A stretch of 64,000 bases of DNA from an uncultured Draconibacterium sp. (GTDB lineage: Bacteria; Bacteroidota; Bacteroidia; Bacteroidales; Prolixibacteraceae). The DNA is taken from the NCBI RefSeq assembly GCF_963676815.1, contig NZ_OY781365.1, positions 3,878,501-3,942,500 of the forward strand, written 5' to 3'. This document shows, piece by piece, positions 40,525 to 47,698 of the stretch. Numbering within the stretch: the stretch's first letter is position 1; each line of letters begins with the position of its first letter. Position numbers and translations under genes: made by a program. The notes under the pieces are model-generated. The model was given only the letters and a program-made list of their open reading frames with translations. It had not been told where the DNA came from and searched no databases.

Positions 40525-40914
40525 ATGAAAAAACTAAAAATATTTTGCCTTTATCTGCTGTTGGCCTGCTTTTTCGGATTCTCGGCTATTGCCAGCAATG
40601 GAGAAAAGGTTACTGTTGAAATAGATTTTGGATCGTTGAATCATCCAAAACTGAAAATCGAGACAAATTGGAAAGAAGGGCTTTCGGCTTTGGAAGCCCT
40701 CCAGTTTGTTGCGGAAGTAAAAACGCACCCTGTGGGGCAATATGTTTTTGTCGATGCAATTGATGGTATAAAAGGTGAGCCAAACAAAAGTGTCTGGTAT
40801 TACGAGATTAATGGCGAGCCTGCCAAAAAAATTGCTATCGACCAGCCCATTAACAACGGTGATAAAATAACATGGATCTATAAACAAGATGTTTGCAGTC
40901 CGACTAAAGAATAA
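40525..40914 (+). CDS. DUF4430 (transcobalamin C-terminal-like) protein
   Basis: 129 residues with a signal peptide (cleavage probably after AIAS, about residue 24). The mature part is one DUF4430 domain: a KVTVEIDFG start, GLSALEALQFVAEV helix, WYYEINGEPAKK and the closing GDKITWIYK. DUF4430 is related to the C-terminal domain of animal transcobalamin and intrinsic factor, which covers bound B12. Coming 3 bp after a BtuG-like gene, it is a good candidate for another corrinoid-binding protein. A lipobox-like LLAC occurs early but is followed by a very hydrophobic stretch, so ordinary secretion seems more likely. Confidence 0.75.
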   Translation: MKKLKIFCLYLLLACFFGFSAIASNGEKVTVEIDFGSLNHPKLKIETNWKEGLSALEALQFVAEVKTHPVGQYVFVDAIDGIKGEPNKSVWYYEINGEPAKKIAIDQPINNGDKITWIYKQDVCSPTKE

Positions 40915-40915
40915 A

Positions 40916-40940
40916 AGCTGTAATTGTAACAGCTGTTTTT
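40916..40940 (+). terminator. Terminator after the btuB unit
   Basis: AGCTGT-AATTGTA-ACAGCT followed by GTTTTTG. Readthrough to cobU is possible; a second hairpin (ACCCCTGGT/ACCGGGGGT, 40981-41003) lies before cobU. Confidence 0.7.
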
Positions 40941-41040
40941 GCTCAATATTTAGCACTCAAAGCACATGATAATGATTCTTACCCCTGGTCGCGTACCGGG
41001 GGTTTGACTTTTTGAAAGCAGGGAGAAATAATTTTAAGAA

Positions 41041-41559
41041 ATGGCACATATTACTTTTATAACAGGTGGTCAGCGCTCGGGGAAAAGCAGATTTGCACAA
41101 AAACGAGCAGAAGAAAATTCGGATGCACCGGTGTATCTGGCAACAGCACACATTTGGGACGAAGATTTCCATAACCGGGTAAAACGCCATCAGTCTGATC
41201 GGGGCGAACAATGGACGACTGTTGAAGAAGAAATTCAAATCAGTAGGCATGACTTATCCGGAAAAACTGTGATGCTCGATTGTATAACGCTGTGGCTGAC
41301 CAATATTTTTTATCAGAACAACAATGATGTGGATGGTAGTCTGGAAATTGCCAAACAGGAATGGGAAAAATTTATCGATCAGGAAATGGAGCTTTTTGTA
41401 GTAAGCAATGAATTGGGAATGGGCGTTCATCCTGAAAACGAAATTGCCCGCAAGTTTGCCGATCTGCAAGGTTGGATGAACCAGTACATTGCTGCAACTG
41501 CAAACGAAGTTTTTCTGATGGTTTCCGGAATCCCTGTTCAAGTAAAAAGGCAAAAATAA
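41041..41559 (+). CDS. cobU: Adenosylcobinamide kinase / guanylyltransferase
   Basis: Phosphorylates adenosylcobinamide and attaches GMP, activating it for the nucleotide loop. 172 residues; P-loop GGQRSGKS (9-16), and His50 (RVKRHQSDR) corresponds to the GMP-accepting histidine; VSNELGMGVHPEN is the second family motif. The last residues (QVKRQK) run into a repeat-like stretch. First of six cobalamin-assembly genes. Confidence 0.95.
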   Translation: MAHITFITGGQRSGKSRFAQKRAEENSDAPVYLATAHIWDEDFHNRVKRHQSDRGEQWTTVEEEIQISRHDLSGKTVMLDCITLWLTNIFYQNNNDVDGSLEIAKQEWEKFIDQEMELFVVSNELGMGVHPENEIARKFADLQGWMNQYIAATANEVFLMVSGIPVQVKRQK

Positions 41560-41564
41560 AATGC

Positions 41565-41625
41565 CTTTGTGTCTTTGAGTCTTCGTGTTCAAAAAAAATC
41601 TGCGAAATCTGCGAGAAACAAAATA
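41565..41625. repeat. Solo copy of the CTGCGAGA-type intergenic repeat
   Basis: A stretch with GTGTCTTTGAGTCTTCGTGTTC followed by AATCTGCGAAATCTGCGAGA, the same word as in the repeats flanking the GxxExxY gene (3962-4461). Here no gene is between arms, so it may be a remnant or a target site. Confidence 0.5.
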
Positions 41626-41638
41626 AAAACCAAAAATA

Positions 41639-42643
41639 ATGACATTAAAAGATCAACTACAACATAAAATCGATAACAAAACCAAGCCACTCGGATCGCT
41701 TGGAATGCTTGAAGAAATCGCCCTGCAAATAGGGCTGGTACAGGATACGCTGTCTCCAAAAATTGAAAAACCGGCACATCTGGTTTTTGCCGCCGATCAT
41801 GGTCTGGCCGACGAAGGTATTAGTCCGTACCCTAAAGATGTAACCTGGCAAATGGTAATGAACTTCTGTGCCGGTGGGGCATCTGTCAACGTTTTTTGCC
41901 GCCAGAGCGAAATGGAGCTTAAGGTTTACGATGTGGGTGTAGACTATACTTTCGCCGAAGAACTTCCCGTGATTAATGCAAAAGTTGCCAACGGAAGTCG
42001 TAATATGCGAAAAGAACCTGCCATGACCATTGAAGAATGTAAGGCAGCCTTGGAAGTCGGTGCTAAAGCTGTTCGCGAACAGGCTGCCAATGGTTGTAAT
42101 ACTATTGCATGTGGCGAAATGGGAATTGGAAATACTTCACCTTCGTCTTTGCTTATGCACAAATTTACCGGACTTTCGATGGAGGATTGTACAGGTCGCG
42201 GATCGGGTTTGGGCGCTGAGCAGGTAGATCGCAAAACAAGAATTTTAAAAGAAATTGCCGAAAAATATACTCCGGAAACTCCGGAAGAAATTTTGGCAAC
42301 ATTCGGAGGACTTGAAATAGCTGCCATGACAGGAGCTTATCTCGAAGCGAAAAAGCAAAATATGCTCATTCTTATCGATGGTTTTATTGCCACTGCGGCT
42401 GTTCTTACGGCAATGCAAATGGACCCGGATGTAAAAGAAAATTGTATTTTTTGCCACAGTTCCGATGAAAAAGGACATAAACTAATGTTGGAACACCTCG
42501 GTGTAAACCCGCTGCTTCAATTGGGAATGCGCTTAGGTGAGGGGGGAGGAGCCGTAATAGCTTTACCTCTGGTAAAATCAGCTGTTAATTTCCTCAACGA
42601 AATGTCCAGCTTTGATGACGCCGGTGTTAGTAATAAAGATTAA
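41639..42643 (+). CDS. cobT: Nicotinate-nucleotide--dimethylbenzimidazole phosphoribosyltransferase
   Basis: Makes alpha-ribazole phosphate, the lower ligand. 334 residues; DHGLADEGISPYPKDVTWQM and MGIGNTSPSS are family blocks and the catalytic base is Glu301 (LRLGEGGGAV). Second gene of the assembly operon; 79 bp with the repeat separates it from cobU. Confidence 0.95.
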   Translation: MTLKDQLQHKIDNKTKPLGSLGMLEEIALQIGLVQDTLSPKIEKPAHLVFAADHGLADEGISPYPKDVTWQMVMNFCAGGASVNVFCRQSEMELKVYDVGVDYTFAEELPVINAKVANGSRNMRKEPAMTIEECKAALEVGAKAVREQAANGCNTIACGEMGIGNTSPSSLLMHKFTGLSMEDCTGRGSGLGAEQVDRKTRILKEIAEKYTPETPEEILATFGGLEIAAMTGAYLEAKKQNMLILIDGFIATAAVLTAMQMDPDVKENCIFCHSSDEKGHKLMLEHLGVNPLLQLGMRLGEGGGAVIALPLVKSAVNFLNEMSSFDDAGVSNKD

Positions 42644-42707
42644 TTACGTTTGAAGTGTGGTATTCAAAGTAAAGAGGCTTGCAGCTAGAGGCATATAGCT
42701 AGAAATT

Positions 42708-43469
42708 ATGAGAAACGAAATAAAAATATTCCTCACCGCCCTGATGTTTTACACCCGTATTCCTGTGGGAAGAATTGAAGGCTGGTCGGAGAAAATGCTC
42801 AACAAATCAACACGCTACTTTCCAGTTGTCGGATGGATTGTTGGAGGAGTGGGGGCAGTGGTATTTTTACTGTTTGGAGCCGTCTTGCCCGTTACATTGG
42901 CAGTTGCTTTAAGCATTGTAGCCACAATTTTGTTAACCGGTGCTTTTCATGAGGATGGTTTTGCCGATTTCTGCGATGGTTTTGGTGGCGGTTATACGCC
43001 CGAACGTATCCTGGAAATAATGAAAGACAGCCGAATCGGTACTTATGGAACAGTTGGTTTGCTGTCGGTTCTGGCTATAAAATTTTTGGCTTTGTCGCAC
43101 ATTGATGCAATCAGAATTCCTTTTATTTTAATTACAGGTCATGCGCTAAGTCGTGTTTTTCCTGTGTTGCTGATCTACTCTTCTGTCTATGCTCGATTAG
43201 GTGCAACCAGCAAAACCAAACCTGTTGGCAAAGCTGATTCTTCATTTTCATTGCTGTTTGCTTTGGTTGCAGGAGGATTATCCTTGCTGTTTCTAAACTG
43301 GCACGAAATGGTTTTGGTCGTTGCCGTTTTACTCATCGTAACATTTTTCTTCCGAAACTATATCACACGCAAATTAGGCGGGTATACCGGCGATGTTTTG
43401 GGGGCACTGCAGCAGCTTTGCGAAGTGTTTTTTTATTTGTGTATTCTTGCTTATCAGAATATAGGATGA
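42708..43469 (+). CDS. cobS: Adenosylcobinamide-GDP ribazoletransferase
   Basis: The membrane enzyme that joins activated cobinamide to alpha-ribazole, the final assembly step. 253 residues, about six helices; the diagnostic cytoplasmic loop HEDGFADFCDGFGGG with its Asp residues is present, followed by KDSRIGTYG. Its stop overlaps the next gene by 4 bp. Confidence 0.95.
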   Translation: MRNEIKIFLTALMFYTRIPVGRIEGWSEKMLNKSTRYFPVVGWIVGGVGAVVFLLFGAVLPVTLAVALSIVATILLTGAFHEDGFADFCDGFGGGYTPERILEIMKDSRIGTYGTVGLLSVLAIKFLALSHIDAIRIPFILITGHALSRVFPVLLIYSSVYARLGATSKTKPVGKADSSFSLLFALVAGGLSLLFLNWHEMVLVVAVLLIVTFFFRNYITRKLGGYTGDVLGALQQLCEVFFYLCILAYQNIG

Positions 43470-44014
43470 AGATTTATGCGATTCGACATACCAGCGTTGA
43501 TGTAAAACCCGGCATTTGTTACGGGCAATCGGATGTTGATGTTGCCGCTTCGTTTTTTGATGAGCAGAAAATAACAGCAAAGGAAATTTCCGATGTAAAG
43601 TTTGATGAAATCTGGTCGAGTCCGCTTAAACGTTGCAAAAAACTGGCGCAAAGTCTTTTTAATGAAAGCAAAATTAACTACGATCATCGCTTGAGAGAAT
43701 TAAATTTTGGCGATTGGGAAATGTTGACTTGGGATGAAATTTACGCTTCCCCGGAAGGAAAGATATGGATGGACAATTACCAGACCTTGCCAACAAAAAA
43801 CGGCGAATCGTACCCGGAAATGGTAGAACGTATTTCGTCTTTTATTCGTGAAATTGAGAAACTAAACGTTGAGAATATTGCCGTTGTTGCCCATGCCGGA
43901 GTAATTCGCATTTTTAAAAGTGTGATAGAAAATGTAGCGATCTCCGAACTCTTTGAAAATTTTAAACCAGCTTACGCCAGTGTTGCCGTATTCGAAATAA
44001 ATAAGCATGACTAA
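43466..44014 (+). CDS. cobC: Alpha-ribazole phosphatase, histidine phosphatase family
   Basis: About 182 residues from the ATG at 43466, which overlaps the cobS stop (ATGA). IRHTSV is the catalytic RHG-like motif in a form found in CobC proteins, and VVAHAGVIRI is the second histidine motif. It removes phosphate from the nucleotide loop. The frame continues upstream, but only inside cobS. Confidence 0.88.
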   Translation: MKIYAIRHTSVDVKPGICYGQSDVDVAASFFDEQKITAKEISDVKFDEIWSSPLKRCKKLAQSLFNESKINYDHRLRELNFGDWEMLTWDEIYASPEGKIWMDNYQTLPTKNGESYPEMVERISSFIREIEKLNVENIAVVAHAGVIRIFKSVIENVAISELFENFKPAYASVAVFEINKHD

Positions 44015-45482
44015 AACAAAAACATACCGACCGATAATGTTTGTAGGCACCGGCTCCGATGTGGGGAAAAGTGTTGTTAACGCAGGATTCTGCCGCATTT
44101 TTAAACAAGACGGCTTATCGCCGGCGCCTTTCAAAGCACAAAACATGTCGTTGAATAGTTTCCCAACCTCAGATGGTTTGGAGATTGGTCGGGCACAGGC
44201 TGTACAAGCTGAGGCATGTGGAATTGATTGCCGTGTTGAAATGAATCCGGTGTTGTTGAAACCGACCGGTTACATGGATTCACAGATTGTGTTAAATGGC
44301 AAACCATGGGCCAATAAATCGGCAAAAGCCTATTTTAACGAAACCGACCGCGATTTTCTGTTCAATGAGGCGATGAATGCTTTTTCGCGATTGGAAAAGG
44401 AGTTTAATCCAATTGTTGTGGAAGGTGCCGGAAGTATTTCGGAAGTGAACCTTTGGGAAAAAGACATTACAAATATGCGGGTGGCTGTTGAGAAAGATGC
44501 TGCAACTTATCTCATTGCAGATATCGACAAAGGCGGTGTTTTTGGAAGTGTTTACGGTACCATGTTACTCTTGCCTGAGCAGGAACGTAAACAGGTGAAA
44601 GGCATAATAATCAATAAATTCAGGGGCGATATTTCACTGTTTGAAGATGGTGCTAAAAAACTGGAAGAACTTTGTGGTGTTCCGGTAGTCGGCATCATTC
44701 CTCATTTCCGCGATATTTATATCGATGATGAGGACTCTGTGGTGGTCGACAAAAAGCAGTTTAAAGCTGTTGAGGGAAAAACAAATATTGCCGTGGTTTT
44801 GCTGCGGCACATGTCAAACTTCACCGATTTTAATTTTCTGGAACAACTACCTGAAGTAAATCTTTTTTATGCAGCAGCACCTGAAGATATTCAGGAAGCC
44901 GATATTGTGCTATTGCCCGGCTCGAAAAATACCATTTCTGATATGCTGTTTCTCCAAAAACAGGGAATGGCAAATGCTGTAAAAAAAGTACACGAACAGG
45001 GAAAAGCGGTTTATGGAATTTGCGGCGGCTTTCAAATGATGGGCGAGTGGATTGCAGATCCGAACCATGTGGAAGGCCAGATTGAAAAAGTTCCCGGTCT
45101 TGGAATTTTACCGGTAGAAACAATACTCACTGAAGAAAAAGTAACTGAACAGTGTACGTTTACTTTTCAAGACGAAGTGGAAGGAAAAGGCTACGAAATT
45201 CACATGGGGGAGACTGTTGCAAAAGAATCTCATCCTGCGTGTTTAATTAATGGCACAAAACACGATGGTTATTACCTAAATGAAAGAACCTGGGGAACAT
45301 ACATTCATGGTATTTTTGATAATATAAGTGTGGTTAACCGAATTTTAAAAGAATCAGGGAAGCAGGTTTCAACTCAACTGGATTTTCAGCAGTTTAAAGA
45401 GACGCAATACGACAAGCTGGCCCAACTGATCAGGGAGAATGTTGATATGGAATACATTTATAAAACGATGGAAATTGAGTGA
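44007..45482 (+). CDS. cobQ: Cobyric acid synthase
   Basis: Amidates four side chains of adenosylcobyrinic diamide with glutamine as donor. 491 residues: an N-terminal dethiobiotin-synthase-like P-loop domain (FVGTGSDVGKSVV, 12-24) and a C-terminal class I glutamine amidotransferase domain with Cys in GICGGFQMMGEW and His in YIHGIFDN. It overlaps cobC by 8 bp. It is a de novo enzyme, so this organism may make corrin rings elsewhere or take up early precursors. Confidence 0.95.
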   Translation: MTKTKTYRPIMFVGTGSDVGKSVVNAGFCRIFKQDGLSPAPFKAQNMSLNSFPTSDGLEIGRAQAVQAEACGIDCRVEMNPVLLKPTGYMDSQIVLNGKPWANKSAKAYFNETDRDFLFNEAMNAFSRLEKEFNPIVVEGAGSISEVNLWEKDITNMRVAVEKDAATYLIADIDKGGVFGSVYGTMLLLPEQERKQVKGIIINKFRGDISLFEDGAKKLEELCGVPVVGIIPHFRDIYIDDEDSVVVDKKQFKAVEGKTNIAVVLLRHMSNFTDFNFLEQLPEVNLFYAAAPEDIQEADIVLLPGSKNTISDMLFLQKQGMANAVKKVHEQGKAVYGICGGFQMMGEWIADPNHVEGQIEKVPGLGILPVETILTEEKVTEQCTFTFQDEVEGKGYEIHMGETVAKESHPACLINGTKHDGYYLNERTWGTYIHGIFDNISVVNRILKESGKQVSTQLDFQQFKETQYDKLAQLIRENVDMEYIYKTMEIE

Positions 45483-46401
45483 CCATCTTTATATTATTAT
45501 CCCGCTTTTGACCGGTTTTGCACTCGACTGTCTTATTGGCGATCCTCATTTTCTTCCACACCCAATCCGTTTGTTTGGTAAAGCAATTTCTGTAGGTGAA
45601 GCAAAATTAAACCGTGGAAGAAATAGAAACTTAAAAGGAGCATTTCTTGCTTCTTGTCTGATTTTAAGCACGTACTTTATTTTAAAACTGGGATTCAGGG
45701 TTTTGTCCGCTTATCAAAATCTGTACTTCCTTATTTCGTCTGTTTTTGTTTTTTATGGATTAGCTAACCGCTCACTTATTCAGGAATCATTGCGAGTTAT
45801 AATAAAATTAGAGAAGGAAGGATTGGAAGCGGGGCGCCAGCAATTATCGATGATTGTTGGGCGCGAAACAGCACAGTTAAATGAAAACCAGATAAGAACT
45901 GCGGTTTTGGAAACCCTGGCTGAAAACCTTAGTGATGGTGTAATTGCTCCGCTGTTTTTCTATTTCATAGGCGGTGTTCCCGTTATGTTTGCTTACAAAA
46001 TGGCCAATACGCTCGATTCTATGATCGGTTATAAAAATGAGCGATACAAAGATTTTGGCTTTTTTGCTGCAAAATTGGATGACGTACTGAATTTTATTCC
46101 GGCGCGATTAACTGCAATTTTAATGGCTGTGGTAAGTTTTAATTTCCGGGCGGTAAAATACATCTTTAAATACGGACAAAAACATTCAAGTCCGAATGCC
46201 GGATATCCTGAAGCCGCTCTGGCCGGCATATTAAATTGTCGTTTCGGAGGTCCAAACCGTTATCACGGGGTATTAATTGAAAAGCCCTTTATTGGAGATA
46301 ATCCGAGGCCGGTATCAACGAAAGATGTTCTCAAGACTTGTGTGATTAATGTGGCAGTAACACTGTTTTTTATCGGAGTTTTCATTTTGTGCTTAGTGTA
46401 A
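45439..46401 (+). CDS. cbiB: Adenosylcobinamide-phosphate synthase
   Basis: Attaches aminopropanol (phosphate) to adenosylcobyric acid, in the membrane. 320 residues, GFALDCLIGDPHFLPHPIR near the N-terminus, KMANTLDSMIGYKN and GILNCRFGGPNRYHG are CbiB-specific. The ATG at 45439 gives a 44-bp overlap with cobQ; a TTG at 45475 would give the more normal 8-bp overlap and an N-terminus like the family, and may be the true start. Its stop is directly followed by the terminator of the first small RNA copy. Confidence 0.93.
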   Translation: MLIWNTFIKRWKLSDHLYIIIPLLTGFALDCLIGDPHFLPHPIRLFGKAISVGEAKLNRGRNRNLKGAFLASCLILSTYFILKLGFRVLSAYQNLYFLISSVFVFYGLANRSLIQESLRVIIKLEKEGLEAGRQQLSMIVGRETAQLNENQIRTAVLETLAENLSDGVIAPLFFYFIGGVPVMFAYKMANTLDSMIGYKNERYKDFGFFAAKLDDVLNFIPARLTAILMAVVSFNFRAVKYIFKYGQKHSSPNAGYPEAALAGILNCRFGGPNRYHGVLIEKPFIGDNPRPVSTKDVLKTCVINVAVTLFFIGVFILCLV

Positions 46402-46404
46402 AAT

Positions 46405-46489
46405 AAAAAAGGACGGGTCAACACCCATCCTTTTCGTCTAACTAAACCAATAAAACTAATCAAACCTAAACTTATGAACTAAAACTTAT
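46405..46489 (-). ncRNA. Tandem small RNA candidate, copy 1
   Basis: A ~85-nt unit. On the minus strand, a TACATTTG box (46494-46501) precedes an invariant body (46488 down to ~46436) and a terminator: stem GGAUGGGU/ACCCGUCC with loop GUUG, and a U-run (46410-46405). All pairs form on the minus strand (U-G wobble), while the plus strand has a C-A mismatch. The U-run also lies on the minus side. It lies 3 bp beyond the cbiB stop, and its hairpin may double as the cob terminator. Confidence 0.72.
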
Positions 46490-46493
46490 GTTA

Positions 46494-46501
46494 CAAATGT
46501 A
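46494..46501 (-). promoter_or_regulatory. Promoter of small RNA copy 1 (TACATTTG)
   Basis: Exact TAnnTTTG on the minus strand. TTAACATT lies 29 bp upstream (46531-46538). Confidence 0.7.
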
Positions 46502-46677
46502 GAGTGTTTTGACGACATAAAGATTACGTAAATGTTAAGTCGAAGAAAATCTAATTGTAAATATTTATGGGCAATAGATGTTACTTATGTCTCTAGGGGT
46601 GCCACTTGGGTGTCAAAAAGAAAATAAACAATAGATAAAAGGTCAAAAAAGATATTGAAGTGTTAATGAGGAGATAT

Positions 46678-46760
46678 AAAAAAAGGACGGGTCAACACCC
46701 ATCCTTTTCACTAACTAAACCAATAAAACTAATCAAACCTAAACTTATGAACTAAACTTG
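46678..46760 (-). ncRNA. Tandem small RNA candidate, copy 2
   Basis: Same body as copy 1 with small changes at its 5' end (CTTGTATG for CTTATG in plus-strand sense), terminator stem GGAUGGGU/ACCCGUCC and a seven-U tail. The promoter region belongs to the second of two promoter types in the array. Confidence 0.72.
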
Positions 46761-46765
46761 TATGA

Positions 46766-46773
46766 CAAATGTA
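46766..46773 (-). promoter_or_regulatory. Promoter of small RNA copy 2 (TACATTTG)
   Basis: Exact TAnnTTTG; TTAACATT again 29 bp upstream (46803-46810), then a palindrome AAATATGT...ACATATTT at 46810-46833, perhaps an operator. Confidence 0.68.
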
Positions 46774-46922
46774 CGGTGAAAATCGGAGCCGGAGGTTATC
46801 TGAATGTTAAAATATGTGTTTTATAACATATTTATAATCTATTGGTACTTAGGGAAAATCTATTGTGAAATTTGTGATCGTGGCTGGATGTCTTTGTTTG
46901 TAAGTTGTTGCGTCTGTAAAAT

Positions 46923-47005
46923 AAAAAAGGATAGGTCAACACCTATCCTTTTCACTAACTAAACCAATAAAACTAATCAAACCTAAACTTATGAACTAAA
47001 ACTTA
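46923..47005 (-). ncRNA. Tandem small RNA candidate, copy 3
   Basis: Invariant body as in the others; the terminator stem is GGAUAGGU/ACCUAUCC, a fully Watson-Crick version, so two positions of the stem have changed together relative to copy 1. Confidence 0.74.
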
Positions 47006-47010
47006 TAGTA

Positions 47011-47018
47011 CAAATGTA
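47011..47018 (-). promoter_or_regulatory. Promoter of small RNA copy 3 (TACATTTG)
   Basis: Exact TAnnTTTG; TTAACATT 29 bp upstream. The flanking sequence resembles that of copy 1 (shared AATGTTAAGTC and ATTTATGGG). Confidence 0.68.
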
Positions 47019-47192
47019 AGGGGTTTCTGCGAGATAAAAGTTAATCTAATGTTAAGTCCTGGAATATCGTATTGTTATTATTTATGGGATATAAAGGCAG
47101 TCTATTGCAAACGTTTGCGGATAAATATGTAAAAATGAATATATATATGTGTTTGTGTTGACAAAAAGATATTGGAGGGCTAATTCTAAGCG

Positions 47193-47278
47193 AAAAAAAA
47201 AGGACAGGTCAACACCCATCCTTTTCACTAACTAAACCAATAAAACTAATCAAACCTAAACTTATGAACTAAAACTTA
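47193..47278 (-). ncRNA. Tandem small RNA candidate, copy 4
   Basis: Invariant body; the stem is GGAUGGGU/ACCUGUCC, which pairs on the minus strand through two wobbles but would carry two mismatches on the plus strand. A run of nine U follows. Confidence 0.74.
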
Positions 47279-47283
47279 TGCCA

Positions 47284-47291
47284 CAAAGATA
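47284..47291 (-). promoter_or_regulatory. Promoter of small RNA copy 4 (TATCTTTG)
   Basis: The two variable bases have changed from CA to TC while the TAnnTTTG consensus is kept. TTAACATT is 29 bp upstream; the palindromic segment near 47328-47352 resembles that of copy 2. Confidence 0.68.
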
Positions 47292-47440
47292 GGGTACAAA
47301 TGTGAATTCGAGGTTACCCGAATGTTAAAAAATGTGTTTTATAACATATTTTAAATCTATGAGGCGTTAAAGAAAATCTATCGTGTGAAAAAACAGAATT
47401 AAGGTAAGGAGAGGAGAAAGCACTGTTCAGTGTTAAGAAT

Positions 47441-47524
47441 AAAAAAAGGACGAGTCAACACTCATCCTTTTCACTAACTAAACCAATAAAACTAATCAAA
47501 CCTAAACTTATGAACTAAAACTTA
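47441..47524 (-). ncRNA. Tandem small RNA candidate, copy 5
   Basis: Invariant body; stem GGAUGAGU/ACUCGUCC (a changed pair kept complementary) and a seven-U tail. Its upstream region differs from the other four. Confidence 0.72.
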
Positions 47525-47529
47525 TGCTA

Positions 47530-47537
47530 CAAAGATA
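47530..47537 (-). promoter_or_regulatory. Promoter of small RNA copy 5 (TATCTTTG)
   Basis: Exact TAnnTTTG, but the TTAACATT octamer is missing at the 29-bp position. Confidence 0.62.
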
Positions 47538-47643
47538 TGCTGAAAAACATGTTCTGGCATAGAAGCGGATAAAAAATCGCCTAAAAAGCTATATTTTTTA
47601 ACAAACAGTTAAGCTTTGGAAAAAATTTTAGAAACAAATGCAT

Positions 47644-47675
47644 TAAAAAAGCCTGCTACAAGTTGCAGCAGGCTT
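47644..47675 (-). terminator. Terminator of the floA operon
   Basis: AAGCCTGCT/AGCAGGCTT stem with U-run on the minus strand (plus-strand AAAAAA at 47645-47650), 24 bp after the floA stop. Confidence 0.85.
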
Positions 47676-47698
47676 CTGTATTTTGTCGTTAATCTGTT

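Noticed and set aside
46436..47524. Short plus-strand ORFs beginning at the repeated ATGAAC in the array
   Set aside because: They end almost at once, and the conservation, wobble pairing and U-runs all favour minus-strand RNA rather than translation.
46405..47537. CRISPR array
   Set aside because: The repeat units are ~90 bp, spaced 244-274 bp apart, only five in number, with promoters and terminators in each; no cas genes nearby.
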